Source of the DNA: Caulobacteraceae bacterium
GTDB taxonomy: Bacteria > Pseudomonadota > Alphaproteobacteria > Caulobacterales > Caulobacteraceae
Assembly: GCA_031291645.1 (NCBI GenBank)
Contig: JARLIQ010000129.1
Span: 1 to 37,732, forward strand
Length of the DNA stretch: 37,732 nucleotides
Reading direction: 5' to 3'
This document shows, one piece after another, positions 6,529 to 13,687 of the stretch. The notes below the pieces were generated by a model. The model was given only the letters and a program-made list of their open reading frames with translations. It was not told where the DNA came from and ran no database searches. Each line of letters starts with the position of its first letter. Positions within the stretch are counted from its first letter, which is position 1. The position numbers were made by a program, and so were the translations under genes.

Positions 6529-6944
6529 AGCGCGCCCACCAGCAGATCCAGCGCAAGATGCCGGGGCCGGTCGCCCTGCGCCGGCCGTGGCTCGACCTGA
6601 TCGACGACGCGCGGCTGATGGCCGGGCGGACCATGGGGACGGTCTACGCCCCGGCCTCGATGCAGGGCGTCGGCGCGGCGTTCGACGGGTTCGAACAGCT
6701 GCGCCACCTGAGGCTCAAGTGCCGCAAGGACCTGTTCCCGGTCGAGGGCTTCGCCGCCGTGGCCCTGGCCGACGCCTTCCTCAAGGTGGTCGACGCCTTC
6801 GCCCTGCGCGAGCTGCCGGCCGAGCGCCGCGAGCGGTTCGCTCCGGCCGTGCTCGGCTGCGCCGACGCGGTGATGGGCCTCCTGGACGAACAGCGCGGCG
6901 CCGAGGCCGCGCGCAGTTGGCACAACCAGTTGGAGCGCGACTGA
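6525..6944 (+). CDS. Hypothetical protein (139 aa)
   Basis: Starts at ATG 6525 (ATGA overlap; GGGGAG upstream). The product is helical: PVALRRPWLDLIDDARLMAG, then a middle segment MQGVGAAFDGFEQLRHLRLK, then VALADAFLKVVDAFALREL and a C-terminal ADAVMGLLDEQRGAEAARSW. Strong third-position GC supports real coding. I do not recognise the family. It belongs to a chain of early genes joined by ATGA or TGATG overlaps (to 7722), so it is probably expressed early with the Cro-like gene. Confidence 0.75.
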   Translation: MKRAHQQIQRKMPGPVALRRPWLDLIDDARLMAGRTMGTVYAPASMQGVGAAFDGFEQLRHLRLKCRKDLFPVEGFAAVALADAFLKVVDAFALRELPAERRERFAPAVLGCADAVMGLLDEQRGAEAARSWHNQLERD

Positions 6945-7525
6945 TGGCGGCCGGGGGGCTCGATCGAGACGCGATCGCCAGGGCGGTGATCGCCGCGGCG
7001 TGTCACTACGGCGACGATCCACAGGTCGCCATGCACGCCAAGTCGCCGCCCCAGCGCCGCGCGCTGGTCGCGGCGGCGCAAGGCTTGGTCGAGGCGCTGT
7101 CGATCGCCGATGTGCGCGCGAGCCACGCGCTGGGCCTCGCAGACAGTTCGCTGGGCGCCGCGCGGCGTCGTGGGCAGGCCGATTTCCTGCTCGCCGCCGC
7201 TGCGGCGGCGACGGCGGTGCGCGCCATGGCGGACGGCGGCGCGGCTGCGCCTGATCCGGCCGCTCCCGCGCCGCCGCCCAAGGCGCGGGTCTTGGCGAAG
7301 CCCAAGGCCAAGCCAGAGGCGGCGGCGGTCAGGTCCCTGCGGCCACTCCCCGCGCCGCAGGGCCCTCCGCCGCCCCTGCCGCCCGACCGCAGCGGCGTGA
7401 ACCACGAGGCGGCGTTCGTTCGCGCCCAGCGCACCAAGCGCGTCCCTTGGCCCCACATCGCCCGCCAGATCGGCAAGTCCATCCCCGACACGCGGCGGCT
7501 CTACGACCCGGAGTGGAAGGCCTGA
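6944..7525 (+). CDS. Hypothetical protein with C-terminal HTH-like segment (193 aa)
   Basis: Start ATG 6944 overlaps the preceding stop (TGATG). Residues 5-100 are alanine-rich and helical. Residues about 100-150 form a long Pro/Ala/Lys linker. The last 40 residues (NHEAAFVRAQRTKRVPWPHI, then ARQIGKSIPDTRRLYDPEW) resemble a homeodomain- or Myb-like helix-turn-helix, where W-P-H-I-A-R-Q-I-G-K-S is a typical recognition-helix lead-in. A DNA-binding role is therefore plausible but unproven. The gene is coupled to the next small gene. Confidence 0.7.
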   Translation: MAAGGLDRDAIARAVIAAACHYGDDPQVAMHAKSPPQRRALVAAAQGLVEALSIADVRASHALGLADSSLGAARRRGQADFLLAAAAAATAVRAMADGGAAAPDPAAPAPPPKARVLAKPKAKPEAAAVRSLRPLPAPQGPPPPLPPDRSGVNHEAAFVRAQRTKRVPWPHIARQIGKSIPDTRRLYDPEWKA

Positions 7526-7722
7526 TGTTCGCCGAACGCTCCGACCTCGTCGACCTGGCGCTCGCCTGTCACCGCGAGACGGACAAGGCGTGGCGACTGT
7601 CCAAGGGGACGGCCGACGAGCCGCAATGGCTGCCCAAGAGCATGGCCGAGCGCGGCGAGGGCCTCATGTCCGAGGTCTGGACCATGCCCCGGTGGATCGC
7701 GCGCGATCGGGGGTGGCTGTGA
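7525..7722 (+). CDS. Small hypothetical protein (65 aa)
   Basis: ATG 7525 overlaps the preceding stop (TGATG). The product MFAERSDLVDLALACHRETD, then KAWRLSKGTADEPQWLPKSM, ends MPRWIARDRGWL. It is tryptophan-rich (four Trp in 65 residues), which is unusual and suggests a compact fold or a protein-binding peptide. No family is recognised. It is the last gene of this rightward cluster and faces the hicB gene. Confidence 0.68.
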   Translation: MFAERSDLVDLALACHRETDKAWRLSKGTADEPQWLPKSMAERGEGLMSEVWTMPRWIARDRGWL

Positions 7723-7741
7723 CCATACGCCGCCCAGCGCC

Positions 7742-7770
7742 GGGACGGCGGCCGATGACGGCCGCGTCCC
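7742..7770. terminator. Hairpin between convergent genes
   Basis: GGGACG-(G)-CGGCCG, loop ATGA, CGGCCG-CGTCCC: a 12-bp stem with one bulged G. It lies between the end of the rightward cluster (7722) and the stop of hicB (7770-7772). There is no U-tract, but position and stability suit a bidirectional terminator or mRNA 3' end. Confidence 0.55.
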
Positions 7771-8186
7771 TACACCGACAGCGCCGGCCGCACGCCGAGG
7801 GCGCGCAGGGCGGCGAGCGTCCGGTCGAGGCTGGCGCCCTTGCCGGTCAGCATGCGCCGGACGGACTTCTCATCCTGGCCCAGGCGGGCGGCCAGGGCCA
7901 CCTTGCTCAGGTGCTGTTCGGCCATGGTGGCGGCCAGCAGCACGCGGGCCGCGACGGCGGGGTCGAGCGCCACGTAGGGGCGATCCGAATTGGGCGTCGG
8001 CGGGGGAACCTCGCGGCCCTCCAGCAGGTAGCCTTCGACGGCCGTCGCCAGCGCGTCGGCCGCGTTGGCCAGCGCCTCCTCGCGCGTGGCGCCGCCGGTG
8101 ATCGCTTCGGGGATGTCCTGGAAGGTCGCGACGAAGTCGCCGGGGGCTTCCTCAGAGATCGCGACCGGGTAGCTCATGGTCTGCAT
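7770..8186 (-). CDS. hicB: HicB-family antitoxin
   Basis: A 138-aa protein. Residues 4-60 form the HicB partial RNase-H-like fold (YPVAISEEAPGDFVATFQDI, then EAITGGATREEALANAADAL). Residues about 90-125 form a C-terminal helix-turn-helix (LSKVALAARLGQDEKSVRRM). In this family the protein neutralises HicA and uses the C-terminal domain to repress its own operon. AAGGA precedes the ATG at 8186. It follows hicA by 51 nt on the same strand; a toxin-first order is usual for hicAB. An in-frame ATG three codons later is an alternative start. Confidence 0.88.
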   Translation of the reverse strand: MQTMSYPVAISEEAPGDFVATFQDIPEAITGGATREEALANAADALATAVEGYLLEGREVPPPTPNSDRPYVALDPAVAARVLLAATMAEQHLSKVALAARLGQDEKSVRRMLTGKGASLDRTLAALRALGVRPALSV

Positions 8187-8237
8187 GGGGTCTGTCCTTA
8201 CATGGGGCGCCCTGCGGCGCGCCGGGGTCGTTCGTTG

Positions 8238-8444
8238 TCAGACGGCGTCCTTGGGCAGCTTGAGCTGCTTCAGGATGGCCGCCTTGAGCCCTGTCTTGAT
8301 CTCGCCGCTGGGCAGCGTCGTGAACGTCTCGCCCACGTAGACCCGGCCGTGGCCGCCCTTGCCGTGGCTGGCGTCCCACCGAAAGGGCAGGCCGTTCGCC
8401 TTGGCGTAGGCGCGGAGGGCTCGGATCAGGGCGTCTCTGTTCAT
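8238..8444 (-). CDS. hicA: HicA-family toxin (mRNA interferase)
   Basis: A 68-aa protein from ATG 8444: MNRDALIRALRAYAKANGLP, then FRWDASHGKGGHGRVYVGET, then a C-terminal LKAAILKQLKLPKDAV. The GKGGH segment occupies the place of the HicA catalytic histidine motif, and the end matches the usual I-L-K-Q-L helix. HicA toxins are double-stranded-RNA-binding-fold RNases that cut mRNA (family knowledge). The ATG at 8462 would put the start inside the operator palindrome, so 8444 is preferred. Here it may serve prophage maintenance or exclusion of other phages (inference). Confidence 0.82.
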   Translation of the reverse strand: MNRDALIRALRAYAKANGLPFRWDASHGKGGHGRVYVGETFTTLPSGEIKTGLKAAILKQLKLPKDAV

Positions 8445-8454
8445 GGGATAAATA

Positions 8455-8502
8455 TCGGACATATGTGTCCGACGGTCAAGCGGTTTCGGACAAATATGTC
8501 CG
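8455..8502. promoter_or_regulatory. Twin operator palindromes shared by hicAB and the helicase-methyltransferase gene
   Basis: TCGGACATATGTGTCCGA (8455-8472; 7-bp arms) and CGGACAAATATGTCCG (8487-8502; 6-bp arms) carry the same half-site CGGACA and are centred 31 bp apart, about three helical turns. They sit between hicA (start 8444) and the divergent gene starting at 8519. The spacing suits cooperative binding of HicB and puts both genes within reach of the same repressor. Confidence 0.72.
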
Positions 8503-8518
8503 GGCTCGGGGGCGGCCG

Positions 8519-11053
8519 ATGACCGGCGACCCCTACCGCGCCTACCTCGAAGCCAAGGTCCGGATGGCGCCGGTGTCAGGCCTCGAAATCCCGACGTCGG
8601 ACATCCACCCGTCGCTGATCGACAAGGGCCACCAGGCGATGGCTGTCCAGTGGGCGGCGCGCGGTGGCCGCCGGGCGATCTTCGCGGCGTTCGGCCTCGG
8701 CAAGACGCGCATGCAACTGGAGCTGATCCGGCTGGTCCGGGCGCGGGTCGGGGGCGCCGGCCTGATCTGCATGCCGCTGGGCGTGCGTGACGAGTTCGTC
8801 GAACAGGCCCGCGAACTCGGTTCGCCGGTGAACTGGATCCGCGAGGACGGCCAGGCCGTCGAGCATGCGATCAACCTGACCAATTACGAGGCGGTCCGCG
8901 AGGGCAACGTCGATCCGCGCCGGTTCAAGGCCGCCAGCCTGGATGAGGCCTCGGTCCTGCGCAGCTATGGGTCCAAGACCTTCCAGACCTTCCTGCCGCT
9001 GTTCGCCGAGACGCCGTTCCGCTTCGTGGCGACCGCCACGCCCAGTCCGAACCGCTACAAGGAGCTGATCCACTACGCCGGCTATCTGGGCGTGATGGAC
9101 ACGGGCCAGGCGCTGACGCGGTTCTTCCAGCGCGACAGCAAGAAAGCCGGCAACCTGACCCTCTATCCGCACAAGGAGGAGGAATTCTGGCTGTGGGTCG
9201 CCAGCTGGGCGCTGTTCATCCAGCGGCCGAGCGACCTGGGCTTTTCCGACGAGGGCTACGAGATGCCGCCGCTGACCGTGCGGTGGCACGAGGTTCCGGC
9301 GTCGGGCGCCGTCGGCGAAAACGTCGACCGGGACGGGCAGGGCAGGCTGATCGCCGAGCGTGCGACTGGCCTGGTCGAGGCGGCGCGCGAGAAGCGCGGG
9401 AGCATCGAAGCGCGGATCGCCAAGGCGGCCGAGATCGTCCGCGCCAGCCCGGACGACAACTTCGTCATCTGGCACGACCTGGAGGACGAGCGGGCGGCCA
9501 TCGAGACCGTCCTGCCGGAGGCGGCCAGCGTCTATGGGACGCAGGACCTGGAGGCGCGCGAGGCGACGATCCGGCAGTTCAGCCGCGGCTGGCTGCAGCA
9601 CCTGTCGACCAAGCCGGTGCTGGCCGGATCGGGCACGAACCTGCAGCTCTTCTGCCACCGCGAGGTGTTCACCGGGATCGGCTTCAAGTTCAACGACTTC
9701 ATCCAGGGGATCTACCGGGTGCTGAGGTTCGGCCAGACCGAGCCGGTGGAGATCGACATCATCCACACCGAGGCCGAGCGGGAGGTCCGGCGCGAGCTGG
9801 AGGACAAGTGGCGCCGCGACACCGAGCTGCGCGAGCGGATGAGCGCGATCATCCGCAAGTACGGCCTGAACGAGCTGGCCATGGCCGAGACCCTGACGCG
9901 GTCGATCGGCCTCGAGCGCGTCGAGGCGTCGGGCGAGAACTGGCGCGTCGCGAACAACGACTGCGTGCTGGAGGCGCGGTCGATGCCGTCGAACAGCATC
10001 GACCTGGTGGTCACCTCGATCCCGTTCTCCAACCACTACGAGTACACGCCGAGCTACAACGACTTCGGCCACACCGAGGACGACAGCCACTTCTTCGAGG
10101 GCATGGATCACCTGACGCCGGAGCTGCTGCGCGTCCTGCGTCCGGGCCGCGTGGCCTGTATCCACGTCAAGGACAGGATCCTGTTCGGCTCCGTCACCGG
10201 CGAGGGCGTCCCGACGGTCAACCCGTTCCACGCCAAGTGCATCTTCCACTACCTCAAGCATGGCTTCCAGTACCTGGGCATGCACGAGGTGCTGACCGAC
10301 GTCGTGCGCGAGAACAACCAGACCTATCGGCTCGGCTATACCGAGATGTGCAAGGACGCGACCAAGATGGGCTGCGGCTCGTCCGAGTTCGTGTTGCTGA
10401 TGCGCAAGCCCCAATCCGACCGGTCGCGCGGATACGCCGACCTGCCGGTGTTCCGCGAGAAGTCGGGATACAGCCTCGCGCGGTGGCAGACCGACGCCCA
10501 CGCCTTCTGGCGGTCGAGCGGCGAGCGATTGCTGACGCCGGAGGAGGCGGTGGCGCTGGCCAGCCAGGAGGGCGGCATGTCCAAGCTGATGAAGCTGTGG
10601 GGCGAGGAGAGCCTGAGCACAGTCTACGACTACGAGCACCACCTGAAGATCGGCGAGGCGCTGGAGTTCGTCGGGCGCCTGCCGTCGACCTTCATGGCGC
10701 TGGCGCCGGCGAGCTGGGCCGACCGCGTCTGGCACGACGTCAATCGGCTCGACACGCTGAACGGCGCCCAGGCGGCGGCCGGCCGCGAGAAGCACATCTG
10801 CCCGCTTCAGTTCGACATCGTCGATCGGCTGATCGAGCGCTACTCGATGCCCGGCGAGACGGTGTTCGACCCGTTCGGCGGCCTGTTCACCGTGCCGCTG
10901 CGGGCGCTGAAGGCCGGCCGAAAAGGCTGCGCGAGCGAGCTGAACGCGGACTACTTCCGCGACGGCGTGAACTTTCTGAAGGCGACCGAGCACGGCGCGA
11001 AGCCCCCCACCCTGTTCGGCCTCATGGGCGTCAACGACGCGGAGGCCACATGA
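8519..11053 (+). CDS. SNF2-like helicase fused to a DNA (adenine/cytosine-N4) methyltransferase
   Basis: An 844-aa fusion. Helicase motifs: Walker A AFGLGKTR (57-64), LDEAS (about 141-145, motif II), TATPSPNRYKE (about 172-182, motif III), GSGTNLQLFCH, and QGIYRVLRFGQTEPV (about 396, motif VI of the SNF2 type). Methyltransferase motifs: VVTSIPFSNHYEYTP (about 496, catalytic motif IV in a TSIPF variant) and ETVFDPFGGLFTVPLRALKA (about 779, AdoMet-binding motif I). Motif IV preceding motif I fits the beta class. Related fusions are common in alphaproteobacterial prophages (from memory) and may modify phage DNA against restriction. ATG 8519 follows a G-rich ribosome binding site; ATG 8465 would lie inside the operator. 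Confidence 0.9.
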   Translation: MTGDPYRAYLEAKVRMAPVSGLEIPTSDIHPSLIDKGHQAMAVQWAARGGRRAIFAAFGLGKTRMQLELIRLVRARVGGAGLICMPLGVRDEFVEQARELGSPVNWIREDGQAVEHAINLTNYEAVREGNVDPRRFKAASLDEASVLRSYGSKTFQTFLPLFAETPFRFVATATPSPNRYKELIHYAGYLGVMDTGQALTRFFQRDSKKAGNLTLYPHKEEEFWLWVASWALFIQRPSDLGFSDEGYEMPPLTVRWHEVPASGAVGENVDRDGQGRLIAERATGLVEAAREKRGSIEARIAKAAEIVRASPDDNFVIWHDLEDERAAIETVLPEAASVYGTQDLEAREATIRQFSRGWLQHLSTKPVLAGSGTNLQLFCHREVFTGIGFKFNDFIQGIYRVLRFGQTEPVEIDIIHTEAEREVRRELEDKWRRDTELRERMSAIIRKYGLNELAMAETLTRSIGLERVEASGENWRVANNDCVLEARSMPSNSIDLVVTSIPFSNHYEYTPSYNDFGHTEDDSHFFEGMDHLTPELLRVLRPGRVACIHVKDRILFGSVTGEGVPTVNPFHAKCIFHYLKHGFQYLGMHEVLTDVVRENNQTYRLGYTEMCKDATKMGCGSSEFVLLMRKPQSDRSRGYADLPVFREKSGYSLARWQTDAHAFWRSSGERLLTPEEAVALASQEGGMSKLMKLWGEESLSTVYDYEHHLKIGEALEFVGRLPSTFMALAPASWADRVWHDVNRLDTLNGAQAAAGREKHICPLQFDIVDRLIERYSMPGETVFDPFGGLFTVPLRALKAGRKGCASELNADYFRDGVNFLKATEHGAKPPTLFGLMGVNDAEAT

Positions 11054-11283
11054 CGTCTCGCACGCGTCCCGACCTGCTCGATCGCCGCCAGCGCCTCGCC
11101 GCGGCCCTGCTGCTCTCGGCGATCGACCTGCCGCAGGAGATGGCCGCGGTGGCGCGCCTGTGGCGCGAGGCGGCCAGGGTCTGTCCCGGCGTCAATGTCG
11201 GGGAGATGCGCCTCGGCGACTGTCGCGGGGCCCTGGTCGCCGCGCGCGACCTGATCGACCAGCTGCTGGCGCAGGCCGCATGA
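11050..11283 (+). CDS. Small helical hypothetical protein (77 aa)
   Basis: ATGA overlap with the helicase-methyltransferase stop and GGAGG upstream. The product MTSRTRPDLLDRRQRLAAAL, then LLSAIDLPQEMAAVARLWRE, ends GALVAARDLIDQLLAQAA. It appears wholly helical with one short cysteine-containing turn. No family is recognised. Tight coupling suggests it works with, or is made in proportion to, the fusion enzyme (inference). Confidence 0.72.
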   Translation: MTSRTRPDLLDRRQRLAAALLLSAIDLPQEMAAVARLWREAARVCPGVNVGEMRLGDCRGALVAARDLIDQLLAQAA

Positions 11284-11882
11284 TCCAGCGCATCGCTGAC
11301 CTATCCGAGCCACCGATCGCCGGGCGCATGTACCTGGTCCCGACCGTCGCCCATCCGTGGGGCTGGTATGCCGAGCGGCCCTGGCCCGTCTTCCTGCCGC
11401 TGCATGAAGATACGCGGTTCTTCGCCTTCGTGGAGCCCCATTACCACATCGATCCGCGGTTCATCGATCGCCGGAGCTGGGAGCGTATCGCTGGCTCCCA
11501 CGCGGACGAGGCGCGGCGGCGAGACCTGTCGGCTTCGGACAGTCCGTGGCTGGCGGTTCAGGCGAAGCCGCTGGCGCGCCATCGTCGCGGGCCCGGCGAC
11601 AAGCCGCTCGCGCCCGTCGTCTGGCGTCGGCGGCGCTGCCAGCGCGTCTACGTTCCCTATGTGGTCGAGCATCTGCGCGTCCGCGAGGGAATGGGTGTTC
11701 AGGGGATTCGCGACCATTTCGCTGGAGCGCAGGCCCCGCGAAATCGGGCCGGCTGGGTCTGCCCGCATCAGAGCGCCGCGCTCGGCTCGATTGAGCCTGA
11801 CGACGACGGCGTGATCACCTGTCCGCTGCACGGCCTGCGCGTCAGGGCGGCCGACGGATTGTGTCTTGGGCGCGCCACATGA
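11280..11882 (+). CDS. Phage protein with a C-terminal Rieske-type [2Fe-2S] motif
   Basis: A 200-aa protein. The C-terminus reads WVCPHQSAALGSIEPDDDGV, then ITCPLHGLRVRAADGLCL. Cys161-x-His163 and Cys181-x2-His184 have the same 20-residue Cys-Cys spacing as Rieske domains of aromatic-ring dioxygenases, including the CPxHG motif and a following dG.c. The N-terminal 150 residues contain aromatic-rich segments (VAHPWGWYAERPWPVFLPLH, then FFAFVEPHYHIDPRFI) without recognised relatives. A redox role is possible, but a structural zinc site with the same ligands cannot be excluded. It is ATGA-coupled on both sides. Confidence 0.75.
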   Translation: MIQRIADLSEPPIAGRMYLVPTVAHPWGWYAERPWPVFLPLHEDTRFFAFVEPHYHIDPRFIDRRSWERIAGSHADEARRRDLSASDSPWLAVQAKPLARHRRGPGDKPLAPVVWRRRRCQRVYVPYVVEHLRVREGMGVQGIRDHFAGAQAPRNRAGWVCPHQSAALGSIEPDDDGVITCPLHGLRVRAADGLCLGRAT

Positions 11883-12049
11883 GCCTGCCCCTGACCCCTC
11901 AAGCCCCGCTGCCGCGCCACGAAGGCCCGAAGCAGGCGGCGTGGGCCGAGTACCGGCGCGCCTGGCGCGCGGCGGTCGAGCGATGGCTGGCCGCCGATCG
12001 GCCGGATCGCCTGGCGGTGTGGACTTCAACCCTGGAGGAGAGGCGATGA
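11879..12049 (+). CDS. Small hypothetical protein (56 aa)
   Basis: ATG 11879 overlaps the stop of the Rieske-motif gene (ATGA), and the stop overlaps the start of the GapR-like gene (ATGATG). The product has a proline-rich start and a helix AWAEYRRAWRAAVERWLAAD with four tryptophans overall. Such short Trp/Arg helices are frequent in phage accessory proteins. No function can be assigned. Confidence 0.6.
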   Translation: MSLPLTPQAPLPRHEGPKQAAWAEYRRAWRAAVERWLAADRPDRLAVWTSTLEERR

Positions 12050-12703
12050 TGACGGTGGGGCGCAATACGGTGAGCGGTCAGTTGCTGACCGGCTTTGTCG
12101 AGCGGATCGAGACGATCCGCGAGCGGAAGAAACAGCTGGGCGCCGACGAGCGGGCCGTGGTCGCCGAGGCGACGTCGGCCGGCTTCCGGGCGAACGCCAT
12201 CCGGCACGTGATCAAGCTGCGCGAGATGAAGCCGCACGACCGCGAGGAGGCGGAGGCGGTCGTGGAGGGCTATCTGCACGCCCTGGGCATGATCCACGAC
12301 ACGCCGCTGTTCCGGCAGGTCGGGTTGATCAACGTCGACATCGCCAGCCGCGAGGCGGTGATCGAGGCGCTGAAGGCCTTCGTGCCGCAGAAGGGTTCGA
12401 TCGTGGTCGAGGCCGGCGGCCGACCGATACGGCTGACGCGCGCCGACGACGGCACGGTGTCGGCGAGCGAAGTGGTCGAGCGCCCGGCGCCGTCCGATGC
12501 GCCGCCGCCGGCTGCGCCTGGGGGGGGGGCGCGAGCCGCCGCCGGACGTGGACGACGCGACGGCCGAGGCGATGGGCGCGCAGGCGTTCAAGGACAACGT
12601 CGCCATCGTCAAGAACCCGTTCCCGTTCGGCGACGCACGGCGCCCGCGCTGGGACGAAGGTTGGCGACGCGCCAGCGGCACGGACGGCATGGGTAAGCCG
12701 TGA
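12046..12703 (+). CDS. GapR-like (DUF2312) DNA-binding protein, reading frame interrupted at a 10-G run
   Basis: Residues 8-82 match GapR/DUF2312: GQLLTGFVERIETIRERKKQ, then LGADERAVVAEATSAGFRAN, then AIRHVIKLREMKPHDREEAE, ending YLHALGM. Chromosomal GapR binds overtwisted AT-rich DNA ahead of replication forks (established for Caulobacter). After a linker, the frame meets G12520-G12529. Read straight on, it becomes an Arg/Ala/Gly-rich sequence. Losing one G (+1 shift) continues as PDVDDATAEAMGAQAFKDNV, then NPFPFGDARRPRWDEGWRRA and SGTDGMGKP to the stop at 12701-12703, a C-terminal pattern I associate with phage proteins. The joined protein would be 218 aa. Programmed slippage, a phase-variable tract and a sequencing error all remain possible. 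A strong GGAGGAGAGG precedes the start. Confidence 0.78.
12520..12529 (+). repeat. 10-G homopolymer at the frame break
   Basis: Ten consecutive G residues, the longest homopolymer I noticed in the window, placed exactly where coding quality passes from frame 1 to frame 2. Nine Gs would give one continuous gene. Confidence 0.85.
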
Positions 12704-12706
12704 TCC

Positions 12707-13687
12707 ATGTCCAGGGAGGGGCGTAAACCACAGCTGCAGGACTTCGGCGACCTGTTCATGCCGGACGAGGCGGCCGAGCCTATCCTGGCCAGGCCGGTGC
12801 GCGCCGCGCTGCTCGAATGGCTGACCGAGATATGGGCCGAGCCCGATCTGAAGGCCGTCGGGATCAAGCCGCGCAAGCGGGCGATCTTCGACGGTCCGCC
12901 GGGCGTGGGCAAGACCACGCTGGGCCACCACCTGGCGGCGCGGCTCGGCCTGCCGATGCTGGCGGTGCGGCCGGACAACATCATCGACAAGTGGGTCGGC
13001 TCGACGGGCCAGAATATCGGGGCGCTGTTCGAGTGCGCGCGGCGTGGGCTGGCCAATCCGCGGGTGGGACCGGATGCGGTGATGCCGGTCGTGCTGTTCA
13101 TGGACGAATTCGAGGCGTTGGCCGCGACCCGGCGCGCCGCGGACACTGGCGCCGATCAGCACCGCAACGAGGCGGTGGATACCCTACTGCAGCGCCTTGA
13201 GCAGCACGACGGCTTCGTCATCGCCGCCACGAACTTCGGCGATCGGATCGATCCGGCTATGTGGCGGCGGTTCGACATCCACCTGACGCTGGAGCTGCCG
13301 GGGCAGGAGGAGCGCGAGCGGATATTCGAGCGGTACATCGCGCCGTTCGGCCTGCCCGGGGCTGCGCTGACGGCCATGGCGGAGGCGCTGGAGACGGCTT
13401 CGCCGGCGCTGATCCGTGCGCTGTGCGAGAACGTCAAGCGGCAGATCGTGCTGGGCCCCAAGCTGAAGCTGGACATGGGCAAGGGCGCGGTGATCGAGCG
13501 GATCATCGCATCGACGCATCCGCACCCGGAGCTGGGCAAGCCGCGCCTGTGGTCGCTGGGCGCGAAGGACCACGCGATGTCGCTGATGCCCTGGCCGCTG
13601 CCCATGGCGGACGACGTAGCTGAGGGCGCGGCTGCTGGGCCCCCGGCTGATGCGGCGAACATCGTTCCGTTCGGGGGGCGCGGATGA
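12707..13687 (+). CDS. AAA+ ATPase
   Basis: A 326-aa protein with all core AAA+ motifs: Walker A GPPGVGKTT (63-71), a classic-AAA pore-loop-like KWVGSTGQNIGALFECAR (about 95-112), Walker B VVLFMDEFE (128-136), sensor 1 ATN (174-176), and Arg residues after the DPAMW segment (PAMWRRFD, about 183-190) as candidate Arg finger. The lid is helical, and a C-terminal tail (about 290-326) is disordered. It is not a ParA or a DnaC/IstB. The fold is nearest classic AAA unfoldase/remodelling ATPases. Located between the GapR-like and replication-initiator-like genes, it may load or remodel replication proteins (inference). Start ATG 12707; stop overlaps the next start (ATGA). Confidence 0.85.
   Translation: MSREGRKPQLQDFGDLFMPDEAAEPILARPVRAALLEWLTEIWAEPDLKAVGIKPRKRAIFDGPPGVGKTTLGHHLAARLGLPMLAVRPDNIIDKWVGSTGQNIGALFECARRGLANPRVGPDAVMPVVLFMDEFEALAATRRAADTGADQHRNEAVDTLLQRLEQHDGFVIAATNFGDRIDPAMWRRFDIHLTLELPGQEERERIFERYIAPFGLPGAALTAMAEALETASPALIRALCENVKRQIVLGPKLKLDMGKGAVIERIIASTHPHPELGKPRLWSLGAKDHAMSLMPWPLPMADDVAEGAAAGPPADAANIVPFGGRG

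Noticed and set aside
8576..10993. 805-codon minus-strand open frame opposite the helicase-methyltransferase gene
   Set aside because: The sequence is His/Arg/Leu/Val-rich and repetitive as expected of an antisense shadow in high-GC DNA, whereas the plus strand has complete helicase and methyltransferase motifs.
12707..13687. AAA+ ATPase as the ParA partner of the ParB-like protein
   Set aside because: It has a classic AAA fold signature (GPPGVGKTT, pore-loop-like KWVGSTGQNIG, sensor 1 ATN) rather than the deviant Walker A KGGxGKT of ParA.
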